From: Parietaria judaica
Taxonomy: Eukaryota > Streptophyta > Magnoliopsida > Rosales > Urticaceae
Direction: 5' to 3'
DNA length: 64,000 nucleotides
Assembly (NCBI GenBank): GCA_954871525.1
Contig: OX940870.1
Span: 31,238,555-31,302,554, forward strand
Shown here one piece after another: positions 38,063 to 50,017 of this stretch. Within the stretch, counting starts at the first letter, position 1; the number at the start of each line of letters is the position of its first letter. A model generated the notes under the pieces. The model was not told where the DNA came from. It worked only from the letters and a program-made list of their open reading frames with translations, and did not search any database. Made by a program: the position numbers and the translations under genes.

Positions 38063-41000
38063 TTAGTAATCATAGTCGATATCTAACTGACGAGAACCTC
38101 CGATATCGCCTCTTTTGTTCACACTCGAGCCTTGCACCAACCGCGCCAGCGCCTGCACAACCTCCGACATCGCTGACCGGAACTCCGGCTCCCTCTGTTC
38201 AACGCCAAATATCCAAAATAATTATACATATCTTACACAGTAACTATAATTAATAAGCGCATTATTTTTCCTTTCATTATGTTAATGTTAAGTCATTGAC
38301 TCCTTTATGCTTCAAATTAAAGTATTTAATATGAAAAATATTCAAAACATGAAGAAAAAGATAATAATTTAACTTGTACACGTGTAAAACAAACTCAACG
38401 TTAACGGAGACACGTGGAAAAAATCAATGAAAATGCAAGTTTTACGACCTTCGATATCTAATCATTGTAATTGAAAATTTGTATATATGCCGCACTGTTT
38501 TACAAAGGCTTAGGTACTTTTTCCACAATTATCCCTTTTTAAGTTTCTTTGGCAAATCATCTTCTGATTAACTGCTGGGCATGTAAAATGATAAAATAAT
38601 TAATATTATGGGAGATTTCTGTAAGATATTTAAATAACTGGATGGAAATGATATGGCTTATAATGAGAATTTTACTTCTATATGCCCTCAAATTTTATTT
38701 ACTAACATAAATATACCATTTATTTTCCTAAACAGCTCAAACTAGTAGCTCTATCTACTTTACTTAACTTTTTTTTCCTTCAAAATTCCAAAATTACAAC
38801 CTCTTATTTCCAGCTTTGGTTGACTTTGTTTTCAACATAATTTCTTCTAAATCAGGGCATATTGCTAATAAGTATGTAAAATCAAAGGCTTGAATTCTCA
38901 CCTGAACGCAAAGCGCAATGGTGGCGGCAAATCTAGAGACGGACTTGGGAGGGAAGAGCCCACGCAGTGCCGGGTCGACCATGCGCTCCACCGCATCGCC
39001 ATCGCTGAGCTGCGGAGACGCCCACACCACGAGACACTGCTCCGCTTTCGCCTTCGAACTAAACGACACAAAAACACACAAAACGATATTAAAAAAATAT
39101 ATATGAATTTTGCATGCATGCATATGGTAGCTAGGTTTGACTTTGAGCGCAGACCTGTCGAAGGGCATTCGACCGGTCAAGAGCTCGAGCATGACAACGC
39201 CAAAGCTGTAGACGTCGCTCTTCAACGTATACGCCAACGGGTTCGAGCACTCCGGTGCGTTGTACCCGGCTCCAAGGTTCTGGCTAGTCCGCTGAAGGGG
39301 AAAGAAAAACCGTTAGGATTCACCAACCATGCAAACGACACAAATTGCGAAAAACATGTAGTTTAGAACTTTAGGTAACCTGGTGAAAAACTCCCAAACC
39401 GCAGTCGGCGAGGCGCGGGTTCAGCTCAGCGTCGAGGAGGATATTGGGGGACTTGAGGTTCTTGTGGATCAGCGCCGGAGAGAGCACCTCGTGGAGGTAC
39501 CTGCAACGTGATTGGGGTTTAATTTAAATTACCGTTGACCGGTGATTTCTTGCGTTGCAAGATATTACTTACTCTACGGCACGGGCTGTTCCAAGAGCAA
39601 TCCGGACTCGGGTGTTCCACGTGAGCGGTCGGCTGTACTCGTCCGACATGTGCAGGAACTCGTGGAGTGAGCCATTCCGGAAGTACTCGTGGAGCAGCAT
39701 GTTGTGGCCTTGCTCAGAGCAGTAGCCGACGAGCTCCGTGATGTTCGGGTGGTGAAGCCTTGAAACGGTGGATACGATCTCCGTGAACTCCTCTGGTCGC
39801 GCGCCTTTGAACAACGATGAATCTATCTTCTTCACCGCCAAGACCTGAGAAATTACGTATGGTTCTTGTTGAACTTTGTTTTTTCTTTTTAATTTTACCA
39901 ATAGCCGGAAATCACGTCTACTATGATTCCATCTCAAATTTATTAATATAACCCTCTTGTGTTCTTGAATACAACATTAGCATTAAGGGTTATATATATG
40001 GGCCGGTGATGATCTTTGACCATGAAACTCGGAGAATAAGAAAACGTACCTTCCCGTCGGCTAGTTTGGCCCGGTAAACGCGCCCGGTGGAACCATGCCC
40101 GAGAAGGCGACCTGAAGCGAAATTCGCCGTGGCACTCTGCAAATCTACCAAGGGAAAAGGCATGGCCTGCATGGACATACTTCTACCGGCGTTCAGGCGG
40201 CTCACGAACTCGGCTTCGCCCATTGATTGCTTCGCTGACAACGAAGCGTTCTTCCCGCCAAACGAAGAAGATCCCTGGAATGCCGCCACGTCGATCGAAG
40301 TAGACGATGACCTAAGATCTTCCACAGACATGTGATCTTGTCAGTCCATAAAGAACCTCATAAAGTTTTTTCTGCTGAGCTATATATATAGTTACCTTTG
40401 TAGTCCTTGCCTATGTCTTTCGCAAGCTCCTGAGACGCGAGGGAGAATGACTTCTGCTGGCTGAACCGCTCTTCGTCGACGAAGAAATGCGAGGAGTGTC
40501 GCGACGATTTTCTCGAGAAGAGAGAGATCAAAATCACCAGAAGCACCAGCACGCCAAGAGCAATTCCAGCGATGGTTATTCCGCTGATGACGGACTTCAT
40601 GCTTTGTGCATTATCTTTTGTGTTTCCGGAGGATCGTGAGCCTGGCGGAGAAGGCGGTGCAGGGCCCGAGGACCACGAGTTTCCCCCGGTTCTAAAATGG
40701 ACAGTGGGTTAAGTTCCGTATTAATTTTTCGTATGTCGTGGGCCTTGAGCCTTGCATTGTGAGTGCATTTTGCGGGAAAAAATAATGCTTGCGGAGATAA
40801 TACTCACTTTAATTTTCCTATGCCCTTTAGCTCATCCGGAACCCAGCCAGAAAATTCGTTGTTTTCGACGTTACTGTCACAAAAATTAGAAGAAACCGTC
40901 ACGAGTTCTCTAACCTTATATGTACCTCAAGGATACAAATTCAAATGATCGACAACGTGAACTAGCTTTAAAACCAAAACCGGAATTCGGTCAACTCGGA

Positions 41001-43389
41001 TGAATGGTTTTCTTTCGAAGCGGTTACATCCAAGATTAATTTCTTTGCTTGAATTTACTTACAGATCATCAAGAGGAAGGTTGGCAAGGACATTGATTGG
41101 ACCTGTGAGCTGATTATTTTGCATATGCCTGAATTGAAACAAAAAACAAAACAAAAAAAACTATGTTATTATTAAGACCTTGCAAACAACTTAATGTAAC
41201 TCGCTTCGCCTTCTTACAATTTGGAGAGGCTCGTGAGTTTTGCGAAGCTCTGAGGTATGTTTCCGGTCAGCGAGTTGTGAGAAAGATCCCTGCCAATTCC
41301 CCATTCAATCAACTTTAAATTAAACCTTCCTAAGATAACAAAGGAAAATATTACTTGTGGAACAAGCAACAGAGATCTCTCACATCTCTTTGAGTTTAGA
41401 CAATTTCCCAAACATGTCTGTCAACTGTCCATTCAGTTCATTATTAGCAAGATTCCTGTATCAAACCCGACACGGTCATTAGAATCGGGAGCGTCACACA
41501 GTTACACTCTTCGAGACTACAGCAACTTCAGAGATTTGAGGCTCTGCTTACAAATACTCAAGGTCGCTCATCTGAGAGAACGAGTACGGCACGTTATTCG
41601 AGAAGTCGTTGTTCGATAGATCTCTGCATGGAAGCGTGATGCAGTATGATCGTTAATTTAATTTGTCGATAAAGATTTATGATGAGGCAAAAGATAGTGT
41701 CAATTATTCAGAAATTCAAAGCTTTTAGGCTTCTGAATTTTAGTTTTTAAACTTAAGTAAATTTGTTACTAGCAAAATTGTATATTTCACTCATATTATG
41801 CCAAAAAAAATTTATTAAAAGTAGCTATATTTTAATTCTATAATGTCACGTAGACGACGATTTCTATCAATTTTATAATACAAAACTCAAAATTGAAAGG
41901 AAAAATGCACAGAAATGAATGAAAGTATATACACAAAAATAAAATTAAGGAGAAGAATACAAGTTAATATAAATATATATTTCTACAAAATTAAAGAGGC
42001 AGAGAAAAACCTACAGCAAATTTTATAAATGATTTTCGCAACGGATCCAACGGCTGAGATAAGAAATCCGTAGCCGGAATTTTTTTAAATAATAGGGACC
42101 CGAATATCCGGTCCGGATTAGGTGAAACTTACATGTACTGTGCATTAGGAGGGAGCTGATAAGGTATTTCACCACTGATCTTGTTCTTGCTGAAGTCACT
42201 GTACTATCACAAACAAAAACAAACCAGAAAACGGCCTTTATAGGATGTCCTTTCGACGGGTTACACCTTCGAAAAAAATGTGCAAAAACTCGAGAAAACT
42301 CGGCCTCACAAGTAGGTTACAGAGGTCAAGCTAGATAGCTGATAGCCGAGCGATCCGCTAAGTTCGAAATCCGATAAGTTTCTGCAAAAAGTTCAACCAA
42401 ATGAAGTCATGACTTGTAGAAAGAGATAAGTCAACCCCAAATAACAACGGTAATCACATTTCTGTTACGGCCGAGCCCGAGCACTTTATTCCTTCCCACG
42501 AATCACCGCACGGGTCGCCTCCGCTCGATGTCCAGCCGGTAAGCTGCGACGGAGATTTTAAGCTGGTAAACATCACATTAAGAGCTGAAACTGCATGATG
42601 AGAATGAGAAAACACTGGGTCAATGGAATCAATTAGCTAGCTTCTGTGGTTAAGCATTTGAACTCGTATCTTATGAAAATAAGATATTATTTAAAAAATA
42701 AAACATTGCAAATTTGTCCGTATCACACATTAAATTACGCCTTACAAAATATTGAGAAAACGCTCACCCTTTCGAAAAAGAACTGTATAAAACATTGAGC
42801 GTTTAAACGGATTTTATTTGAAAGGAGGATCAAGGGATCCTCTTAATTCAATGTGTAGGGATTTCTCGATTTTATTCCCCAAATCCAAGAAATGAAACAA
42901 CAATGCGAAATAGAAATTGACACCGAGAATCATAATGGTTCGCTCCCAATGTGGGAGGTACGTCCACTTGCCGGCCGCTCACTCTAATCTCCACCGGAGT
43001 TTGTTCGAATTATACCCTCGAGCTCACACTTTGTTCCTCTCGTTTTTTTGTGCTACACCCGTACTAATGGCGGCGACAAGCATATTATAAGCGAAAAACC
43101 TAGGTCAACGACACAGCGTGTGAAAAGTCTAAAATACCCTCGGCCATAAACGTTTTGACAGCTCTGCATCGGATCTTCGTAGCAACACAAACACAATGAT
43201 CATGTTTATTCAATAATTTGGGAAAGTCACAAGCTTTACATCAACCTTGCATGCATGCATGCATGCATGGATGCATGACCTGAAAAGAGACTTACCATCA
43301 GCAGAATTGGTTTTGGAGAGGACCCAAGTGGGCAAAAATCCAATGACACAGAAGAGCCAAACAATGTGGTAATGCATTATTTCTCTCAT
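38063..43389 (-). CDS. SRF5: STRUBBELIG-receptor family LRR receptor-like kinase (SRF4/SRF5 type), with a frameshift
   Basis: Plasma-membrane leucine-rich-repeat receptor. Sixteen exons (minus): 43389-43296, 42590-42458, 42381-42310, 42198-42133, 41623-41552, 41455-41384, 41289-41218, 41128-41063, 40873-40808, 40692-40396, 40336-40050, 39844-39573, 39500-39380, 39291-39155, 39058-38902, 38194-38063. An in-frame ATG at 43410 is also possible. Order: signal peptide; LRR N-cap ([10 protein letters not shown]); about six LRRs, mostly one per 66-72-bp exon; a Pro-rich hinge; a TM segment (about 270-294); a Ser-rich juxtamembrane; a kinase with GHGSTGRVY and LAVKK but HKNLKSPN for HRD and ADCGL for DFG, atypical as in this family; end DIDYDY. 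Exon 10 holds one base too many in a G5A4 run (40673-40685), which shifts the frame before the membrane segment. Without it the protein would be 704 aa. Confidence 0.9.
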
Positions 43390-43410
43390 CACATGCAGAT
43401 TATCAAACAA

Positions 43411-44529
43411 GACACTTCTTCTTTGATCCCTTCAACGACCCACAAAAACAAATGAACTCATCGCCCATCAACGCACTCAAAATTGCTGATATTGCTTCAT
43501 TTTTTTATTTTTTTAATATTATGATTTTGTGAAGAAGAAGTAAAAAAAAAAAAAAATCTCTTTTGGGGTTTGTTTCTGTGAACTGTTAGGGGAACAAAAG
43601 AAAAGTGGCTTAAATTAGATATGGCATTGGCATTATAGCATTATGGAGTCCAAACACCGAAAGCTTAGGAGATAAATTAGAGCCTTCCTTCGTTTCTCCA
43701 CATATACCCTTTCCTTTTTTCTATTATTATCATTGCTTAATTGGTCTATTTTTTTACACCGCTATTATAAATGAGGTATTTGCGATTAAAGTAATTAATC
43801 TTTTTCCAAGTGCCACGGCGTGTTCTAAATCTTTTAACGGCTAAAGTAGCTGAAGTTTAAAAACAACTTAAAGTTAACTTCTTTCGGGCTTCAGTTAGTC
43901 GACGTCGACGCCACGCTCAAATTATAGGTTATAATTAATAGGGTTAACCCTGGAAAAAGTTCTAATACTCTCAAAAAATGGACCAGTAGTTCCAATTCCT
44001 TTTTTCACTGGCAAAGTTCCAATTCTTTAGTTTTCTATCCCTATTGGTACCTCCGTCAAAATTTTCATCCTCCACCGCTACTCATGCCACCGTTACAATT
44101 TTTTGTCCTCCTTTTCGGGGAAATTAGCCATCCAAAAATTGGACGATAAGAAACAATAGTGGGATATGTACTTAAACGGGAGCAAAATTGTTTGTTCAAC
44201 CCCCGAAAACGGCATAGTCCGAGGTTTAGAATTTTCACGGAAGTGAAATGAGGAGACAAAACCAGAGAATTGAAACTTTGTCCGGGTAAAAAAAAAAGAA
44301 TTGGAATACATAAGTAACTAAAATATTGATGTGGCATGAGTAACTGTGGAGGAAATTTTTTTTTAAAGGAGGTACCAATAGGGATACAAAACAAAAAAAT
44401 TGAATTTTGTCCGGGAAAAAAAAAAGAATTGGAACTTATTGGTTTATTTTTAGAAAGTATTAAAAAAAATTATTGGGATTAACCCTAATTAATAAAATGA
44501 TATATAACAAGCTCTACATTAGTATACAA
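43411..44529. other. Upstream region of the SRF gene, no gene seen
   Basis: Promoter and leader region. A palindrome-like pair near 43960-44450 (ACTAATTCTTT... and ...AAAAAGAATTGGAAC; TACCTCC and GGAGGTACC inverted) suggests a small inverted-repeat element spanning about 43940-44480, but I could not fix its ends. Confidence 0.4.
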
Positions 44530-44538
44530 TTTTATTAA

Positions 44539-45827
44539 GGGCTCTTAAGGGAAGCCAATTTGAAACATAGGTTTTGTAAAATAGCCAAACTTTGGTTAAT
44601 TTTGTAAACTAGTCAATTAACCATTTAAGTGAATTTCTAATTACACTGTTATCCTTAATAATTGAAAACGTATTAAAAAATAAATAAAAATTCAAAACGT
44701 ATTTTATGTATAATTGATTTGGTCAACATTAATTACATCAATTTACACACGTTTACAGCTAATAATTATCACCTTGATTGCCTTATATATTACACGTTTT
44801 AAAATTATTAACGATTGCTATTATTATGGAGATTGCTATTATTATGGAAACTATCAAATCCACATTCTTAGGTTTTCAATTTCGAATTTAATTGCTGAAA
44901 TTAATATAAAAATCCACTTTTAATTTCGGTTAATATTTTTATTGTGTTAATCAATGTAAATTAACAATGAATTAACATAAATCAACAACGAATCAACGTA
45001 AATTAATAACGAATCAACGTAAATTAACAATAAAAAATATTATTCATATTAAAATGTAAATACAATAATCAAATATTTTAAATACAAAAAATAATCTCTC
45101 TCTTTCTCTCTCCCTTAAGACCGCCGAAGCTTCGCCGTCGATCGCCGTGGCCTCCGTGTTTCCTCGTCGGGGCTTCATCTCTATCTCCTTCAAATATATT
45201 TTGAATAAGTTCAAGAATGATAAACTGAAATAAACACAAATTAACAAACACAAATGTACAGTAAATAAAACAAAATTTATTTTAAAAAAAATAAACATAA
45301 TCAGTAAACTAAAATACACACAGATGAAAGACATGAATATGGACCTACAACAAATTAAATCAAATTATTTTTGAAAATTAAAAAATCAAACATTACTAAA
45401 CCGAATTAACATGAATTAATGAACATCAACACGAATTAATTCACCGACTCCGTTGGCGGCGGTCGGAGCTTGACAGTGCGTGCAGAGGTGGTGGATGGTG
45501 ATTCAAACCCAGATTCGACGCTTCAGAGAGAATGCGATGTCTATTAGACTCCTACCTCGGTGATTGAGCGCGAAAACAGACTCCACGAAATCGTCGACGG
45601 ACTCCGCGACTTCTCCGCCGGCGACATCATCTTCATCGACGACGGATCGGCAGAGCGATCCCGCGTGGCGCAGATCGAAAGTCTGTTGTGGACGGAGACT
45701 CTCCTCCGCGGGTCGGAAATGACCGGGACGGCGTGCTTCGCCGCCGCGCTGTCCGCCATGGCCGACAAAGCTCGGAGGAGAGAGAAGCTCTTGTTATGGT
45801 TCAAAGAGAGAAGAAGAAAAAATGCTC

Positions 45828-45876
<49 letters not shown>

Positions 45877-46133
45877 AGATTATTCAAAATTTGTAATTAA
45901 ATTCCAAAATTTGTGCCCAATTAATCATACCTTGATTTGTGCTCATAAATTTAATTACCATTTTAATTAATTACGAAATTATTAATCTAAAATGATTAAT
46001 TAAAGGGTATTTCAGGAATAAATTTTTTTATTAATATGCCACCTCATGTTAATTGGCTAGTTTACAAAATTAACCAAACTTTGGCTATTTTGCTAAACCC
46101 ATGTTTCAATCTGGCTATTTAGAGCAATTTCTC
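44539..46133. mobile_element. Pack-MULE-like element A carrying captured sequence
   Basis: Perfect 9-bp direct repeats TTTTATTAA flank it (44530-44538 and 46134-46142), the Mutator-like target size. Long inverted termini share AAAATAGCCAAACTTTGG and TTAATTTTGTAAACTAG. It has no transposase; the inside holds coding-like GC-rich pieces (about 45118-45190 and 45550-45830) in AT-rich DNA, which fits capture of gene fragments. A (GA)n run lies at 45833-45870. Confidence 0.8.
45560..45829 (+). pseudogene. Captured gene fragment inside element A
   Basis: An open frame of about 90 codons with ordinary protein composition includes ENRLHEIVDGLRDFSAGDII and SLLWTETLLRGSEMTG. It runs from a position without a clear start into a (GA)n repeat, so it is incomplete at its 3' end. 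The family is unknown to me. Its place inside an element with Mutator-type termini makes transposon capture the simplest reading. The opposite-strand frame over the same bases is a shadow. Confidence 0.5.
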
Positions 46134-46293
46134 TTTTATTAATCAAATATTTTTATTCATTGATTGCATTATCGCGTACAAGTGTTTTGTAAATAAATAT
46201 GACGTGATAACCAAATTGCAAAAATCTTACTTAATTTAACCAGCCTGTATCTGTCTTATACTTACATAAAGTGTATGTCTTAATAATTAAATT

Positions 46294-48287
46294 GCTCCAA
46301 ATAGCCAAAATGAAACACAGGATTAGCAAAATAGTCAAATTTTAATTAATTTTGTAAACTATTCAATTAACCACCTAAACCAAAATAAAATTACTACATT
46401 ACCCTTCATTATTAATGATATAAATTAATAATTAATTCCAGTTAAGAAACGTAATTCAGATCAAATTAATTAATTATTAATTAAATATATATATATTAAT
46501 TAATGTTGCTATTATTAAGGTAATAAACCAACCACTCCAAATATTTACTCGATTAAAATTTATGATTTCATTCCAAATTTAAAACCACACCATTCTTCGT
46601 TTGACCATAAATTTTTATAAAATTATTTTTAATTAAATGTACGGAAATAATATGGATAATTGATACTCTTATTCATGGAGTTACTATGCACCCACTAAGC
46701 ACGCAAAATGATTTTCCAAAATTAAAATTCAAGTGTTTATTTGGTTGATCGACATTTGTAAACTCATAAATCATGCCTTAATCTTAAAAAAAAAAAACCC
46801 AAATCTGTATGAACGGTTTATTAACGTGCTTTAACAAGAATTAACAACGTAGACAAATATGTATGTTGCATTCATGTGAATTGAAAACGACGAATCAACA
46901 ATTCATTTAAATTACTTTGCACATTGTAGACTAATTTAACATTAAAATGATTCTTAATAACTAAAATGTATACTCATATGTCACGCTAATATTCATTAAC
47001 AACAGTATATAATCATAAAATCAACAAAAATTAAAGTTTAATTCAATATATACTGATAGAAATGAAAATTAACAGTATATTCATAAACTAAAAATTAACC
47101 AAAATACATGATACAAATTGGGAAAACATTTTAAAGAAGTGTAGTTCTCTCATGAGCCTTTCTTTTCCCTGTCTCTGTCGGGAAGAGTTGTTCCTCGTCA
47201 ACTCTGCCACCTTCGACTATATTTCGAAGAAGTTCAAAGAGGATAATATCGTCGATGGTTGTGAGCATGAATAAGCTAAACTAAACACGAATTAACAAAC
47301 TTTAGTATGAATCTACAACGAACAAAACTAAAAATATTTTTGAAAATAAAAAAATAAACATAACCAATAAACTAAAATAACAACAAATCATTATTAATAT
47401 TAATCAAAACAAATAAATCAACGATAATCAACATAAATTAATATGTTTTTGACAATTAACAGAGAGACTTCTAAACACACAAATAAACACATGCAAAGTA
47501 CTAGATTCATGAAAAAACAGAAGAAGAAAAAAACACATTCAAAAATCGATTTCAGCAAAGAAAATAAACACATGCAAAGAGAATAGATTTTCCTAAATAA
47601 GAAACAGATTCAAGAACACGAAAATGAACATGCAATAGATCCTTAAATACACGAAAATAAACCCGTGAAATTATTCTTAAATACATGAAAATAAACACAC
47701 GAAAAAAATCGTAAAATCATATGCAATCGATTTTCAAACCAACCAAAAAATCGATTATTAACCAATAAAACCCATAAGAAAATCGTGTATTTTACCAATC
47801 AAATCATAAGCCACTTGCTGAATAATAAAAAATCTTACCCGTTAATGGCCGATGATGGGTCGCCGGTGATGGGTCGTCGTTAATGGGTCACCGTTGAATA
47901 GTGAGGAAGCTCGAAGAAGAGTGAGGAAGAGTGTGCGTTTGATGAGAGAGAAAATTACGGTCAATGTTTCTAATTAAAATTTGAATATAATCATAAAATA
48001 GGGTGTAATCGTTGATTTAGGTGGTTGGTTTGGTTGTTACCATATTAGTAGCAATCACAATTAATATCAATATTTTAAATTAATGAAAAAATTATTGACT
48101 GAATAAATTAACACCTAAATTACGTTGCATATTTTTTTATTTTTTTATTATTTTATTAAAACATAAGGGCAATAATGTAATTGGAGCTTTGCTTAAGTGG
48201 TTAATTGCCTAGTTTACAAAATTAAACAAAGTTTAGCTATTTTGCTACTCTTATGTTTAAGATTGGTTATTTCCCTATAGTACCCTT
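46294..48287. mobile_element. Pack-MULE-like element B, relative of element A
   Basis: The left part (AAATAGCC, AGCAAAATAGTC, TTAATTTTGTAAACTA) and right part (TAGTTTACAAAATTAA, TAGCTATTTTGCTA) are inverted copies and match element A's termini. Internal coding-like patches lie at 47150-47270 (TTCGAAGAAGTTCAAAGAGG, similar to element A near 45200) and 47840-47960. No clean 9-bp target duplication was found, so the outermost bases are approximate. Confidence 0.6.
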
Positions 48288-48325
48288 GATATATTTCTAT
48301 GTAGGGATCATGGAGCTCTATTTGT

Positions 48326-48959
48326 TAAGGGTGCAAATAATACCCGGAAAGCGGGTAATTATCCGGAACCGGATTGGTATCCGGATTTAATAACCGGAAC
48401 CGAATTCTGGTTCCGGGTACCGGGTAGTAAAATTAAAAAAATCGGGTACCCGTTACCGAATTATGGTAATTTAATTTTTAGAGTTACTTCTCTACACTAG
48501 GGCTCGACTTCATTTATCCAGCATCTCTCCCATCTCGCCGACTTCATCAAAATCCCGCCTCACTCCGATGCCGGAGACTATGTTTCTTTTTTTCTTTTTT
48601 CGCGGGACTATGTTATACTTGATGCGGACTATTTTTTTTATGCATTTTGGGCTGTTTTTTCTTTTATGCTTAATGTGCGAGATTATTTTTTTTATGCAGT
48701 TTTTTTTAAGATGAATGTATGTTTTTATTTTTAAATAATATATATATTAAAAAAAACAGGGTACAGGGTAAAACCGGGTACCCGGACTCGGTTCTCAAAA
48801 CCGGGTACCGGGTACCGGTACCGGGTATCAAAATAGAATTACCCGGAAACAAGGTACCAGGGTTTCAGGGTACCGGTTCCGGGTAATAGTTTTCAGATAC
48901 CCGGATTTCGGTACCGGGTACCTCGAAAAAATTGGGTACCCTACCTGGTTGCACCCCTA
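48326..48959. mobile_element. hAT-type element rich in GGGTACCCGG motifs (copy 2)
   Basis: It starts TAAGGGTGCAA and ends TTGCACCCCTA. Perfect 8-bp direct repeats CTATTTGT flank it (48318-48325 and 48960-48967). The interior has the same iterated GGTACCCGG words as the copy at 2749-3433, with the central unique part (GGGCTCGACTTCAT) in the opposite orientation. No transposase. Confidence 0.88.
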
Positions 48960-48967
48960 CTATTTGT

Positions 48968-49438
48968 AAGCTAAAGTATGAAAATTCAAAATATCAATAA
49001 GTAAACTCGAATCTCAATTAGGTTGGCAACTAAGATATATGAAGAAAGAAATCAGGATGAGATGAATAATATAAGAAGAAAAATATTAAAGTTTACATAA
49101 CAAACTAAAAAAGACAAAAAAAATAATTATCTCTAAGTTTTCTCTCAAGCACAAGTCGTCGTTCACAAAAGACGAAATAAAATCCGAGTGCAAATGTTAC
49201 CAATAATGACTCAAGTTCTAAGCATCAAAGCTAGCCATATAACAACAAAGACTATGTTTCCCCTCTCGATATATATGACATTATCTGAAATTAATGGCTT
49301 CTACAAAACGGATGCATTTGATTAAGTCAACGAGCTGTAACATCTAAAGAACCAACCAAATTCGACTTCGATTACAGCCATAAAAACAAAGTCATAAAAA
49401 CAGATCGAGCCATGAAAAAATCTACACTATAATATATA
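48968..49438. other. Intergenic AT-rich DNA, no gene seen
   Basis: No coding frame or clear repeat. Confidence 0.5.
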
Positions 49439-49444
49439 TATATA

Positions 49445-49722
49445 GGGAAACTTCAGTTTGTACGCCCGGACAACATGTGTTTTTAGAAAAGTACCCGAAT
49501 TTGTTAAATTACAAACTATGCCCCAAAAGTATTTATATAAAGACAAAAAGTGTTTATGTATACATTAACAATTTTTGGAGCATATTTTAAAGTGTTTGAA
49601 AGTGTTTAAAAGTGTTTATGTAAAGACAAAAAGTGTGTTGGGGGCATAGTTTTGTAATTTAACAAACCCGGGTACTTTTTCGAAAATACATGCTCTATCG
49701 GGCATACAAACTTAAGTTTCCC
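49445..49722. mobile_element. MITE, sister copy 1 (GGGAAACTTCAGTTTGTA ends)
   Basis: The left end GGGAAACTTCAGTTTGTA is inverted at the right as ACAAACTTAAGTTTCCC. It is 278 bp, inserted in TATATA sequence, so any target duplication is hidden. The inside has repeated AAAAGTGTTTA words. Confidence 0.8.
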
Positions 49723-49738
49723 TATATATATATATATA

Positions 49739-50017
49739 GGGAAACTTCAGTTTGTATGCCCGGACAGCATGTGTTTTTAGAAAAGTACCCGAATTTGTTA
49801 AATTACAAAACTATGCCCCAAAAGTGTTTATGTAAAGACAAAAAGTGTTTATGTTTACATTAACAGTTTTTGGAGCATATTTTCAAGTGTTTAAAAGTGT
49901 TTAAAAGTGTTTATGTAAAGACGAAAAGTGTGTTGGAGGCATAGTTTTGTAATTTAACAAACTCGGGTACTTTTTCGAAAACACATGCTCTACCGGGCAT
50001 ACAAACTGAAGTTTCCC
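49739..50017. mobile_element. MITE, sister copy 2
   Basis: A 279-bp element nearly identical to the one ending 16 bp upstream, in the same orientation and also bordered by TA repeats. The right end reads ACAAACTGAAGTTTCCC. Confidence 0.8.

Noticed and set aside
45044..45334. 96-codon minus-strand frame
   Set aside because: Mostly hydrophobic residues from AT-rich DNA inside the Pack-MULE-like element; no start context or homology.
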